From an uncultured Erythrobacter sp. (GTDB lineage: Bacteria > Pseudomonadota > Alphaproteobacteria > Sphingomonadales > Sphingomonadaceae): DNA of 64,000 nucleotides. The stretch lies in the NCBI GenBank assembly GCA_947495695.1, contig CANLZP010000001.1, forward strand, positions 1,261,069 through 1,325,068, written 5' to 3'. Under the pieces are notes generated by a model. That model searched no databases, had not been told where the DNA came from, and saw only the letters and a list, made by a program, of their open reading frames with translations. A program made the translations under genes and the position numbers. This document shows, in pieces, positions 37,585-46,982 of this stretch; the stretch's first letter is position 1; every line of letters starts with the position of its first letter.

Positions 37585-39213
37585 TCAGCCTGATCCCGGC
37601 AGGGAATAGGCAACCGGGGCATCTGGTCCCAACGGAATGCCCAGATAGAACCATACCACGATCAGCAATGTCCCTGAGATTAACAACCAGATGGAATAAG
37701 GCACCATCATCGCGGTCAAACTACCCAGTCCAAAGCCTTTCTGCCACCGCTGGGCAAACACCAGGATCAGCGGGAAATAGACCATCAAGGGAGTGATGAT
37801 ATTGGTGGCGCTATCACCCACGCGATAGGCTGCAGTTGCCCCTTCCGGGCTGATCCCTAGCAGCATCAACATTGGCACAAGGATGGGGGCGAGCAAGGCC
37901 CATTTGGCGCTGGCGGACCCGACAAACAGGTTCAGCACGCCAGCGAAAATGACCATCAATCCCAACACCAAGGGTAGCGGAAGTCCGGTCGATTGGATCC
38001 CGGCAGCGCCATGCACAGCAGTAATCAAGCCAAGATTGGACCAGCCAAACATTGCCACGAAATGCGCAGCTGCAAAGGCGAGGACCAGATAATAGCCCAT
38101 GTCCTTCATCGATTCCGCCATCATATCGACCAGATCGCGGTGAGTTTTAATTGCGCCAGTGGCGCGGCCATAAGCCCAACCGGTCAGGAGGAAGAGCAGG
38201 AAGAAGGCAGCCACCAGTGACGAATAAAGCGGTCGCAATTCTGTGTGGATGGAGCAATTGCCCGTTGTATCACCTGCACAGGCGGCTTCGTTCACCAGCG
38301 GCGTTCCCGGCGCAAACACCATGGCCAACCACAAGGTGACGACGAACAGCGCAGCCACTCCGGCATGGCGCAGGCCCTTGGAGGCCAATGCGCCGTCCTG
38401 TGTGCTGGGGTCAGGGCTGGTGCCGTCATTTCCTGCAGTGGCAGAGCCACCTCCAGTCCATGCGCCCAGGCGCGGCTCGATCACCTTGTCTGTGACGTAC
38501 CAAATGATGGGCAAATAAAGCGCTGTCATCGCGCTGATGAAATACCAATTGCCGGCGATGTTGGCGGTCCATGTTGCATCAAGCGCGCTGGCGGCGACCG
38601 CTTCTTCGGTGATGCCGAACAGCAATGCGTCGAGCTGACCGGGTGAAATATTGGCCGAAAACCCGCCGGACACACCGGCAAATGCAGCAGCAATGCCCGC
38701 CAGCGGATGGCGTCCTGCGGCGGCGAACAAGATCCCGGCCAGCGGGATCAGCACCACATAACCCGCGTCGGCAGCATGGTTGCCCAACATGGCGACCAGC
38801 GCGACAACCGGGGTCAACAGAGCAGTTGGTGCAGCCTTGACTGCTTTGGCCATACCCGCTGCAAAGAAACCGGAACGCTCAGCAACACCGGCGCCGAGCA
38901 TCACCACCAGCACATATCCTAGCGGATGGAAGTGGGTGAACGTCTTGGGCATTTCGACCCACAGGCGCTGGATATTGTCGGGCGAGAGCAGACTGACCGC
39001 TTCGATCCGCAAAGCTCCGCCCGTCGCTTCGTCAATTTCGGTGGGGTGGAATGCCGACACCCCGGTGAGCGAACTGATGACCGAGATAACCACCAGTGCG
39101 ATGATCAGGTAGAAGAAGATGAACACCGGATCGGGCAATTTGTTGCCGCTGCGTTCAATCCAACCCAAAATGCCGCCTTGTGGCGACGCGCTCGCTTGTG
39201 TCATCCGGTCCAT
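37585..39213 (-). CDS. AbgT family transporter
   Basis: Inner-membrane carrier of the AbgT family (p-aminobenzoyl-glutamate uptake or sulfonamide efflux). About 542 residues and 11-13 membrane spans: opening GWIERSGNKLPDPVFIFFY, LGNHAADAGYVVLIPL, GVSGGFSANI, and SASAKWALLAPILVPMLML near the end. ATG at 39213 (an ATG at 39204 is an alternative). The open frame continues antisense through tdk to 40005, but that part is not coding for this protein. No abgA/abgB hydrolase is nearby. Confidence 0.92.
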   Translation of the reverse strand: MDRMTQASASPQGGILGWIERSGNKLPDPVFIFFYLIIALVVISVISSLTGVSAFHPTEIDEATGGALRIEAVSLLSPDNIQRLWVEMPKTFTHFHPLGYVLVVMLGAGVAERSGFFAAGMAKAVKAAPTALLTPVVALVAMLGNHAADAGYVVLIPLAGILFAAAGRHPLAGIAAAFAGVSGGFSANISPGQLDALLFGITEEAVAASALDATWTANIAGNWYFISAMTALYLPIIWYVTDKVIEPRLGAWTGGGSATAGNDGTSPDPSTQDGALASKGLRHAGVAALFVVTLWLAMVFAPGTPLVNEAACAGDTTGNCSIHTELRPLYSSLVAAFFLLFLLTGWAYGRATGAIKTHRDLVDMMAESMKDMGYYLVLAFAAAHFVAMFGWSNLGLITAVHGAAGIQSTGLPLPLVLGLMVIFAGVLNLFVGSASAKWALLAPILVPMLMLLGISPEGATAAYRVGDSATNIITPLMVYFPLILVFAQRWQKGFGLGSLTAMMVPYSIWLLISGTLLIVVWFYLGIPLGPDAPVAYSLPGSG

Positions 39214-39351
39214 CCCAATCCAATTATTGGCCGAACGGTAGCAGCGGATTTGTGCGCTGTAACCCCTTTGGAGCCAAACCCGTATCAGCAATTGTGCATG
39301 GGTATGACAAGCTGACTGGCGCAATTTGAAAGCACGCAATAGTATCGCGCC

Positions 39352-39930
39352 ATGGCCAAGCTCTATTTCTATTTTGCCAGCATGAATGCCGGTAAATCGA
39401 CCACGCTGCTGCAAGCGGATTTCAACTATCGCGAACGCGGTATGCAAACCATGCTGTGGACCGCGCAGCTGGACGATCGCAGCGATGACAAGGCGATTGA
39501 AAGCCGCATCGGGCTGGGTGCGGATGCGCATCGCTTTACGACCGAGACCGATCTGTGGGCTGACATCATGGCAGCAAACAAAGTTGAGCCGCTCGATTGT
39601 GTGCTGATTGATGAAGCGCAGTTCCTGACCAAACAGCAGGTCTGGCAATTGGCCAGGCTGGCTGATCAAGGCGGTATTCCGGTGCTGTGTTATGGCTTGC
39701 GCACCGATTTTCAGGGCGAGCTTTTCCCCGGCTCGGCTGCGCTGTTGGGCATTGCCGATGCCTTGGTTGAGCTGAAAGCGGTGTGCCATTGCGGGCGCAA
39801 GGCAACGATGAATTTGCGGGTTGATGCAGCGGGCATCGCTGTGGCTGAAGGTGCCCAGACAGAGATTGGCGGAAATGATCGCTATGTGGCGCTGTGTCGC
39901 AAGCACTTTAGCGAGGCGTTGAATGGATAA
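39352..39930 (+). CDS. tdk: Thymidine kinase
   Basis: Type II thymidine kinase of the salvage pathway. 192 residues: P-loop ASMNAGKST, Walker-B-like VLIDEAQFL, the lasso region GLRTDFQGELF, and zinc ligands in CHCGRKA and CRKHF. Overlaps the next gene by 8 bases. Confidence 0.97.
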   Translation: MAKLYFYFASMNAGKSTTLLQADFNYRERGMQTMLWTAQLDDRSDDKAIESRIGLGADAHRFTTETDLWADIMAANKVEPLDCVLIDEAQFLTKQQVWQLARLADQGGIPVLCYGLRTDFQGELFPGSAALLGIADALVELKAVCHCGRKATMNLRVDAAGIAVAEGAQTEIGGNDRYVALCRKHFSEALNG

Positions 39931-40459
39931 TCTAAGCGCAGTTCTGGAAAATGAACGGGTCCGGCTGGAGCCGTTCGAGGAAAGGCATATCGAACCCTTT
40001 CGCAAGGTGTGTGCATCGGATCAGGACATTTGGGAGATCTATCCGGTCAATCTGGGCGGTGATGGATTTGACCCGGCGGTCGAATTTTTCCGCAGCTCGC
40101 CCGATTGGGTCAATTTTGCCGTAATCGATGCAGGCTCGGGCGATTTGGTTGGCATGACCAACTATATAAATCCGGACAAATTCGGCGTGGTCGAGATTGG
40201 CGGAACCTTCATCGCACCCACCGTGCGCGCCAGCGGCTTCAATCGAGCGATGAAGAAGCTGTTGATCGAGCATGCCTTTGATTGTGGTATGCACAAGATA
40301 GAGTTTCGGGTTGATACGCGCAACAAGCGCAGCCGGGCCGCTGTGCTCAAACTGGGCGCGCAGCAGGAAGGCATTTTGCGTCAGAACCGCGTAACTTGGA
40401 CCGGATATCGCCGAGATACGGTGGTGTTTGGTCTGTTGCAGGACGAATGGACTGGTTGA
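39923..40459 (+). CDS. GNAT family N-acetyltransferase (RimJ/RimL-like)
   Basis: 178 residues with the RimJ/RimL-type fold: RVRLEPFEERHIEPF at the start, EIGGTFIAPTVRASGFNRAMK as the acetyl-CoA-binding strand/helix, and KIEFRVDTRNKRSRAAVLKLG. The acceptor (a protein N-terminus or small amine) is unknown. Overlaps tdk. Confidence 0.88.
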   Translation: MDNLSAVLENERVRLEPFEERHIEPFRKVCASDQDIWEIYPVNLGGDGFDPAVEFFRSSPDWVNFAVIDAGSGDLVGMTNYINPDKFGVVEIGGTFIAPTVRASGFNRAMKKLLIEHAFDCGMHKIEFRVDTRNKRSRAAVLKLGAQQEGILRQNRVTWTGYRRDTVVFGLLQDEWTG

Positions 40460-40487
40460 ACGGGCTGGCAGCGCCTATCTGGGGTGG

Positions 40488-41165
40488 ATGACAGACACCC
40501 TCATCCTTGCCGTCATCCTGATTCCGTGCCTGATTATCGCGATCGTTTTTCACGAAGTGGCGCACGGGTTTGTGGCATGGAAACTGGGCGATCCCACAGC
40601 AAAGCAGCTCAACCGCCTCAGCCTCAACCCTATTCGCCACATTGATCCGGTCGGAACATTGCTGGTGCCAGGCGCGCTGGCCTTAGCGGGCGGCCCGATC
40701 TTTGGCTGGGCAAAGCCTGTGCCCGTGATGCAAAACCGGTTAGATAATCCGCGCTTTGGAATGATGGCGGTGGCAGCTGCCGGGCCAGGCACGAATTTCC
40801 TGTTGGCTATCGTAGGAGCAATCGCATTAGGAATTGCCATGCCCTATCTGGATGGGACGGCTGCTGAGCCAGGATTTGTCGCGCAGGGCCTGTTCTATTT
40901 CATCCTGATCAATGTTTTCCTCGGCATTTTCAATCTATTGCCGCTTCCACCCTTTGATGGATCGCACATTGTCGAAGGCCTGTTGCCGCGCAGTGTTGTC
41001 CATCATTATGCGCAGCTGCGCCGCTATGGGATGCTGCTGTTCCTTGGCCTGATAGCGCTGATGTGGATTTTCCCCGAGCTGGGCATTTTCGAAAACACGA
41101 TCATGCCGCCGGTTAATTGGGCGATGGACAAATATTTGGGTCTGGCAGCTGCTATTGCGGGCTAG
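40488..41165 (+). CDS. Site-2 protease family (M50) membrane metalloprotease
   Basis: 225 residues, about five membrane spans, with the zinc site HEVAHG near residue 22 and the third ligand in LPPFDGSHIVEG. This is the short subgroup without PDZ domain. ATG at 40488 after GGGGTGG; the longer open frame overlaps the GNAT gene. Substrate unknown. Ends overlapping galK stop to stop by 4 bases. Confidence 0.9.
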   Translation: MTDTLILAVILIPCLIIAIVFHEVAHGFVAWKLGDPTAKQLNRLSLNPIRHIDPVGTLLVPGALALAGGPIFGWAKPVPVMQNRLDNPRFGMMAVAAAGPGTNFLLAIVGAIALGIAMPYLDGTAAEPGFVAQGLFYFILINVFLGIFNLLPLPPFDGSHIVEGLLPRSVVHHYAQLRRYGMLLFLGLIALMWIFPELGIFENTIMPPVNWAMDKYLGLAAAIAG

Positions 41166-42226
41166 GCGGGTGTGCCGCTGACAGCATCAATATAGCGTGT
41201 TTGCGGGTGGCGGGCGATCAATTCGCTCTGCCAATTCTCGCGCGCATCCTGGCCAACGCAAGCGACAATGCATCCGCCAAAGCCTCCCCCCGTTAATCGT
41301 GCTCCTACAGCGCCTAATTCAACCGCGCTTTCCACCAGCGCATCAATCGGTGGCAGCGACATTGCGAACAAATCGCGCATGGAGGCATGGCTGGCGTTCA
41401 TCAACGCACCCAATTGCGCAATGTCGCCGGACCTTAGCGCCTCAGCTGCGGCCAAGACGCGGCGGTGCTCGGTTGCGCAATGCAATGCGCGCAATTTGGC
41501 GGGGCCGGTCAGGCTCGCGGCCTCAATCTCGGCTGGATCAAGCAAGCAGAGATCATTGGTGCCAAAATGCGCTTTGGCCTCGTCGCATTCCAACTTGCGT
41601 TCCTTATAGCGGCCTTCGGTCAGCTTTCGCACAATGCCCGAATGGATAACCACCAGCGCATGGTCGCGGGGCAATTCGAGCAGATCATAGCTGAGGCTGT
41701 TGGTGTCGAGCGCCATGGCTGTGCCGGGTGTGGCCAGAGCCACCGCCATCTGATCCATGATGCCGCAGGGCACACCAAGATAGTCATTCTCAACCCGCTG
41801 AGCGGCTTGAGCCAGCGCGACATCATCGGGGCCAGATCCATTAGCCGCTCGTGCAGCTTTCAAAATGGCCACCATCAGCGCAGCGGACGAAGACAGGCCC
41901 GATCCTGCCGGAATGGTCGATGCGATGGAGAGATCGGCCCCATCATCGATCAACCGCAGCCGCTTGGCTTCTTGTAAGGCGCCTAAGGCAGTGTCTGACC
42001 AATGGCCGTTCGCAGGTTCGTCGATCATCCGCTCGGCCGGCTCGGAATGATCCATGCTAGTGATGTGGGAGATCGGCTGGTCATGCGGGGTCAGCGCCAC
42101 CTCCAGACCGACCGACAAAGCTGCTGGCAGGACCATGCCGCCATTGTAATCGGTATGTTCCCCGATCAGATTGACCCGGCCCGATGCACGCGCCTTAAAC
42201 GTTACAGCAGCCGTCCGATCAGTCAT
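41162..42226 (-). CDS. galK: Galactokinase
   Basis: GHMP kinase phosphorylating galactose at C1 in the Leloir pathway. 354 residues: signature GRVNLIGEHTDYNGGMVLP, ATP loop IPAGSGLSSSAALMVA, and C-terminal GARLTGGGFGGCIVA. ATG at 42226 (MTDRTAAV) overlaps galT by 8 bases; the upstream open frame lies in galT. Last of an alpha-galactosidase-glpD-galT-galK operon. Confidence 0.96.
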   Translation of the reverse strand: MTDRTAAVTFKARASGRVNLIGEHTDYNGGMVLPAALSVGLEVALTPHDQPISHITSMDHSEPAERMIDEPANGHWSDTALGALQEAKRLRLIDDGADLSIASTIPAGSGLSSSAALMVAILKAARAANGSGPDDVALAQAAQRVENDYLGVPCGIMDQMAVALATPGTAMALDTNSLSYDLLELPRDHALVVIHSGIVRKLTEGRYKERKLECDEAKAHFGTNDLCLLDPAEIEAASLTGPAKLRALHCATEHRRVLAAAEALRSGDIAQLGALMNASHASMRDLFAMSLPPIDALVESAVELGAVGARLTGGGFGGCIVACVGQDARENWQSELIARHPQTRYIDAVSGTPA

Positions 42227-43310
42227 CGCGCCCGATTTCCCGCAAGGCAGAAACGGCGGCTTCAGGCATGACATCGACCGTGAACACGCCTGTATGCTGC
42301 TCCACCGATGCGAGATATTTGATCCTGCCGGGAGCGCGCAAAAGCGGATAAAATTGCACAGTGAAGTGATAGTTTGTCGAACCGGCAGATGGGGCGGCAT
42401 GAAACGCCATCATGGTAGCCGCGGGTTGTTGAAACAGGGCATCATAACGGCGCGTGATTTCGCCCAGCCAATAGGCCAACCCTTGCAGTTCTTCGTCGGT
42501 GCACGCCCACGGGCCAGTGCGCATTGTGCGCGGGGCAATCCAAACCTCGTAAGGAAAACGGGCAAAGCGCGGCACAAAGGCGCTTACGCTGCCTCGCTCG
42601 CCCAAGCCATAATCATCCATGCACGTGGTCATTTCGGCGGCCAGATCGAAGCCCTGGGAGAAGGCGTTTACGGCTCGCTGTTGTACCTGCGGCACGCGAT
42701 TGAAGCCGTAAATCTGGCCATGGGGGTGGTGCAGAGTAACCCCTACTTCATCACCGCGATTCTCGAACGGAAGAACATATTGGCACCCGGCTGAAAACAG
42801 CGCTTCATATCGGTCAATCAGTCCGGCGACTAAGACTTCGCGGCGGTCCTGGCCGATTGAGTGCAAGCTGCCGCTGGCATCTGGAGAATAGACCACAACA
42901 TCGCATGCCCCAACAGCCGGTTCCGTTTGCAGACCGGGCAATTTGGCCGCGGCGTTGGACAATGGATGGAAAGCGGCAAACTTGTTTTCGAACACCGCCA
43001 TCTCGAAGTTTGAGAAGGGTATCTCGGTTTCCGGGCCTCCATCTCTGGTCGGCGCAAGCGGGTCGTCGGCGGCGCTAGGTTTGAAGGTGCGGTTCTGGCG
43101 ATGGGCGGCATAAACATTCCACTCGTCACGCAAGGGATGATGCCGCAGCTCTCCGCCTTGGGCCAAATCTTCAGCACTTTCTGATTGTGGCGGGAGAGTG
43201 TGCTGTTCGCGACCGTAGAGATACAGCATCCGGCCATCAGCCTTGCGATGATCGCGGCGAAAGACCGGAGCATTGCCAAGCGCGCGTGAAAGCATGATCG
43301 AGCCGGTCAT
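42219..43310 (-). CDS. galT: Galactose-1-phosphate uridylyltransferase
   Basis: Transfers UMP from UDP-glucose to galactose 1-phosphate. 363 residues with the active-site motif HHPHGQ (nucleophile histidine between prolines), the N-terminal [13 protein letters not shown], and the zinc/iron histidine region in [14 protein letters not shown] at 43310 overlaps the glpD stop (ATGA). galE is not in the window. Confidence 0.95.
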   Translation of the reverse strand: MTGSIMLSRALGNAPVFRRDHRKADGRMLYLYGREQHTLPPQSESAEDLAQGGELRHHPLRDEWNVYAAHRQNRTFKPSAADDPLAPTRDGGPETEIPFSNFEMAVFENKFAAFHPLSNAAAKLPGLQTEPAVGACDVVVYSPDASGSLHSIGQDRREVLVAGLIDRYEALFSAGCQYVLPFENRGDEVGVTLHHPHGQIYGFNRVPQVQQRAVNAFSQGFDLAAEMTTCMDDYGLGERGSVSAFVPRFARFPYEVWIAPRTMRTGPWACTDEELQGLAYWLGEITRRYDALFQQPAATMMAFHAAPSAGSTNYHFTVQFYPLLRAPGRIKYLASVEQHTGVFTVDVMPEAAVSALREIGRDD

Positions 43311-44806
43311 GCAGCTGCGGCTTTGTTGCAGCGTGCGAACCAGTCGTGCACTTTTTGTTGTGCAGTTTCGTCCAGATGGAGGCCCAATTTGCTGCGTCTC
43401 CACAGCACATCTTCAGCCGTGCGCGCAAATTCATGTTCAACGAGATATTCGAGCTCGCGGGCATACAGATCGCCGCCCATATGCTCGCCTAGGTCTTCAA
43501 GCCCATTGGCAGTGCCCAGAAGGCGGTCGATCCGGGTTCCATAGGCGCGCGCCAACCGAAGGATGCCTTCGGGTCCAAACCATCCATAATTAGTCATGCA
43601 ATCGACGAAGAAGGTGTCAAAACGGGCAGGATCAATATCACCCCCTGGTAAGGGCTCGTCAGCCGTCCAGCTGCCATCACCAAAGCCGCCCAGCTTTTCC
43701 AAGGCATGCTCGGCCAGCTTGCGGAATGTGGTGATCTTGCCACCAAAGATCGACAGGATGGGCGGCGCGCCATTTTCATTGTCCAGCTCGAACACGTAAT
43801 CGCGCGTGACGGTGGAATTGTTTTCCGACTTGTCGTCATACAAGGGGCGCACCCCAGCATAGCTTGAGACCGCCTGTTCGGGTGAGACTTTGACCTGCAG
43901 ATATTCGTTCACTGCATCGCAAATGTAGCTCTTCTCGTCTTCAGAAATCTCTATGCCATTGGGATCGCCTTCAAACGCCACATCGGTCGTCCCGACCAAA
44001 GTTAACTCATGCTCATAGGGAATGGCAAAGACAATCCGGTTGTCGCGGTTCTGGAAGATATAAGCGTGGCGACCTTCGAACAATTTGGGGAAGATCAAAT
44101 GGCTTCCCTTTACCAGACGCAAATTGTGATGCTGCTTGGCCGGTACCGCCTGACCCAGCACGGCATCGACCCATGGCCCGGCCGCATTGACCACGACTTT
44201 GGCTTGAACTTTCTCTTCGCCAGCCGCGCTTTGCAGAGTGGCGGTCCACGTATCGCTGCCCCGCTCCAGACCAACGCATTGGGTGCGCGTACGAATGTCG
44301 GCTCCGCGTTCCTTGGCATCCATACAATTAAGGACAACCAGCCGCGAATCTTCTACCCAGCAATCCGAATACTCAAAGCCCTTGGTCAGGCGCTCCTGCA
44401 GCACTTGGGCATGGGGATGGGCGCGCAGATCAACCGATCGCGTGCCTGGCAACAGTTTGCGGCCGCCCAGATTGTCATAAAAATAAAGCCCTAGCCGCAG
44501 CATCCATTTTGGCCGCAAGCCTTTGTCATGCGGAAGCACAAACCGCAGCGGCCAGATGATATGCGGCGCCATATTCAGCAATCGCTCGCGCTCGATCAGG
44601 CTCTCGCGGACCAGGCGAAACTCATAATGTTCCAGATAACGCAATCCGCCATGCACCAGCTTGGTGCTGGATGACGAGGTATGGGCCGCCAGATCGTCTT
44701 TCTCCACCAGCAGAACCTTTGCCCCGCGCCCTGCGGCATCGCGCGCTATGCCGGCGCCATTGATGCCTCCGCCGATGACCAGCAAATCATAGAAGTGTTC
44801 GCTCAT
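43307..44806 (-). CDS. glpD: Aerobic glycerol-3-phosphate dehydrogenase
   Basis: FAD enzyme oxidising glycerol 3-phosphate to dihydroxyacetone phosphate and passing electrons to quinone. 499 residues: FAD motif DLLVIGGGINGAGIARDAAG, then SSSSTKLVHGGLRYLE, and C-terminal DAO domain with LEYLVEHEFARTAEDVLWRR. ATG at 44806 overlaps the alpha-galactosidase stop by 4 bases, so it is built into the galactoside operon; no glpK or glpF is near. Confidence 0.95.
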   Translation of the reverse strand: MSEHFYDLLVIGGGINGAGIARDAAGRGAKVLLVEKDDLAAHTSSSSTKLVHGGLRYLEHYEFRLVRESLIERERLLNMAPHIIWPLRFVLPHDKGLRPKWMLRLGLYFYDNLGGRKLLPGTRSVDLRAHPHAQVLQERLTKGFEYSDCWVEDSRLVVLNCMDAKERGADIRTRTQCVGLERGSDTWTATLQSAAGEEKVQAKVVVNAAGPWVDAVLGQAVPAKQHHNLRLVKGSHLIFPKLFEGRHAYIFQNRDNRIVFAIPYEHELTLVGTTDVAFEGDPNGIEISEDEKSYICDAVNEYLQVKVSPEQAVSSYAGVRPLYDDKSENNSTVTRDYVFELDNENGAPPILSIFGGKITTFRKLAEHALEKLGGFGDGSWTADEPLPGGDIDPARFDTFFVDCMTNYGWFGPEGILRLARAYGTRIDRLLGTANGLEDLGEHMGGDLYARELEYLVEHEFARTAEDVLWRRSKLGLHLDETAQQKVHDWFARCNKAAAA

Positions 44807-46905
44807 GTTACGGCTTTCAGATGGTAAATCAGGCATGTGTCGGGGTCGGTGATAGGCAATTGCAGGCCGTATTGCATCAAAGCCGCTCCGGCAAAAGTGC
44901 CGATGGTGCTATCCATCGCACGAGGCCAAACGCAATGGAGCGAATATCGCTGATCGGGGTCAAGGCCTGCAAATGCGACCCGTGGCGGATGCATTTCGGG
45001 ATGGGGGTCAAGCACAGCCAATTGGACCAATGCTTCGCGCATGTCTGACGAGGTTATGGCGATGCCCGAGATATGGCTTGGTGTGGAAAGCCGGTGATAT
45101 TCGCCCGCATGGATTAGTGCGCGATGGCTTTTGTGCAGGGCAATTGCATCGGACAGGATGGCGCGATCCTGCGCTGTCTCCTGCGTGAGATCCAGCTCCA
45201 TCCCCATATGGCCAAACACCGCGGTTCCCGCTCGAAACCCCATATCAAACTGGCGTCCGGTGACGTGGCATTTTTGCGGCCCGACATGATTGCCCAACGC
45301 ATCCAGCGGAAGGAAATGCGCTGCGCCGCGCATGATCGCATGGCGGGCGCGGGCATCATTGTTATCGCTGGTCCAAATCCGGTCGGTATGTGCCAGAATG
45401 CCATAATCGGCACGCGCTCCGCCGCTGGAACAGCTTTCGATCACCAGCCCCGGCACTGCTGCCTTGATCCGGGCAATCAATTTGTAGAGCGCGCCAATCT
45501 GTTTGTGCATCACCGCCCGTCCATCGCTGCCGCCGGGATGCTGGATATCGCGGTTCATATCCCATTTGATGTAGGCGATTTCCAACTCTGCAACCAGCGA
45601 TCTGATGCGATCAAACAGATAATCGCACACTTCGGCCTGCGTCAGATCGAGCGGCAATTGGTGCCGCGATGCAATCGGATCGACACCAGGCGCGGAAAGG
45701 ACCCAATCGGGATACGCGCGAAACAGATCGCTGTCAGGATTGACCATCTCGGGCTCAAACCACAGGCCAAATTCCATGCCGAGCGAGCGAACATGCTCGG
45801 CCAGTGGGAGCAATCCTTCGGGATAGACATCGCCCGAGATGAACCAGTCACCCAGTCCGGTCTTGTCGCTGCGCCGCGCGCCAAACCAGCCATCGTCCAG
45901 CACAAACCGTTCCGCGCCGACGGCCGCTGCATGATCGGCCAATGCCATCAGTTTTTCGGGCGAGTGATCGAAATAGACCGCTTCCCAACTGTTGTAATGC
46001 ACCAGCCGTGTCATTGCGCTGCTCAATTGGCCGCGCACATAGCGGTGCAGGCTCCGGGTCAGCGGCCCATAGCCCTTATCGGACCAGCATAGGTAAAGCG
46101 GCGGGGTGGCATAGGTTTCGCCCTGCCGCAGCTGAATTTCGCCGGGCAAGAGCATTTCGCCCGCCTGAAGCGAAAGATCGCCATTGGCCAGATGGTCTAC
46201 GCGCAACCGCGTATTGCCGCTCCAGCCAAGGTGTATGGCAACCGCTTGGCCAAAGGTTTGCGTGGTGCTGCTCTCACCCAGATAGAGCCCGGGATAATGG
46301 GCGTGGCCCGTGCGTCCGCTGCGGTTTTCCTGCACAAATGACCCGCGAACAAGGTTTGTCTGCTCGGTTTGAAACTCGCCAGCCCATTTTCCTGCGAAGC
46401 TGGTAATATTGGTCAGGCGAGGGTCTATCGGAAGGCACAATGCGGCGCACCATTCCAGCGCCAACGGTGTTTCGGCGTGATTGGTTATGCGGCAGGCGCT
46501 GCGCAACACGCCGCTGTCAGCATCAAGATTGAATGTATGTTCGGCGCTGATGTGACAAGTTGCATCTTGCGTCATCAGCGTAAGCGAAGTGCCGCTTTGC
46601 TTGGCCGTCACAAGACGCGGATCAAACGCCCAATCTTGCCCGCCACGATGCGCCAGTATGCCCGGAGGAGACGGGTGGCCGGTACCAATGGTGTTGAGCA
46701 GGGAGCTGGCAATTGGTTCCTGCGGGCCGCCGGGCGCGTGTTGGCGGGCGCCTAGCGCAGAAAAATCTTCAGCCGCAACGTTTGGCAAATCGGGGCCAGC
46801 GTACAACAGCTGTACCCGCTCACCAGTCTGTGCGGCCAGGCACAACATTGTGCCGCCAGCGCGAAAAGTGATCATTCCGTCTGTGTGTGCCTGCGTTTTG
46901 CTCAT
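44803..46905 (-). CDS. Alpha-galactosidase (GH36)
   Basis: Releases terminal alpha-galactose. 700 residues: N-terminal beta-sandwich, TIM barrel with RFVLDDGWFG, the nucleophile aspartate in YIKWDMNRD, and SCSSGGARADYG with the acid/base aspartate in WTSDNNDARAR. No signal peptide, so the enzyme is cytosolic and needs imported substrate, probably via the divergent SSS symporter. First gene of the operon. Confidence 0.95.
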   Translation of the reverse strand: MSKTQAHTDGMITFRAGGTMLCLAAQTGERVQLLYAGPDLPNVAAEDFSALGARQHAPGGPQEPIASSLLNTIGTGHPSPPGILAHRGGQDWAFDPRLVTAKQSGTSLTLMTQDATCHISAEHTFNLDADSGVLRSACRITNHAETPLALEWCAALCLPIDPRLTNITSFAGKWAGEFQTEQTNLVRGSFVQENRSGRTGHAHYPGLYLGESSTTQTFGQAVAIHLGWSGNTRLRVDHLANGDLSLQAGEMLLPGEIQLRQGETYATPPLYLCWSDKGYGPLTRSLHRYVRGQLSSAMTRLVHYNSWEAVYFDHSPEKLMALADHAAAVGAERFVLDDGWFGARRSDKTGLGDWFISGDVYPEGLLPLAEHVRSLGMEFGLWFEPEMVNPDSDLFRAYPDWVLSAPGVDPIASRHQLPLDLTQAEVCDYLFDRIRSLVAELEIAYIKWDMNRDIQHPGGSDGRAVMHKQIGALYKLIARIKAAVPGLVIESCSSGGARADYGILAHTDRIWTSDNNDARARHAIMRGAAHFLPLDALGNHVGPQKCHVTGRQFDMGFRAGTAVFGHMGMELDLTQETAQDRAILSDAIALHKSHRALIHAGEYHRLSTPSHISGIAITSSDMREALVQLAVLDPHPEMHPPRVAFAGLDPDQRYSLHCVWPRAMDSTIGTFAGAALMQYGLQLPITDPDTCLIYHLKAVT

Positions 46906-46982
46906 TGCAGTTCGCCATGCGGCACTGCATGGGCTAGCACAATATTAAACCGCCATCAGCGCGGTCGCATTGAGGGGGTTTT

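Noticed and set aside
39214..40005. N-terminal extension of the AbgT transporter frame, antisense to thymidine kinase
   Set aside because: It is the reverse of a clear tdk gene; AbgT homology begins at about 39213.
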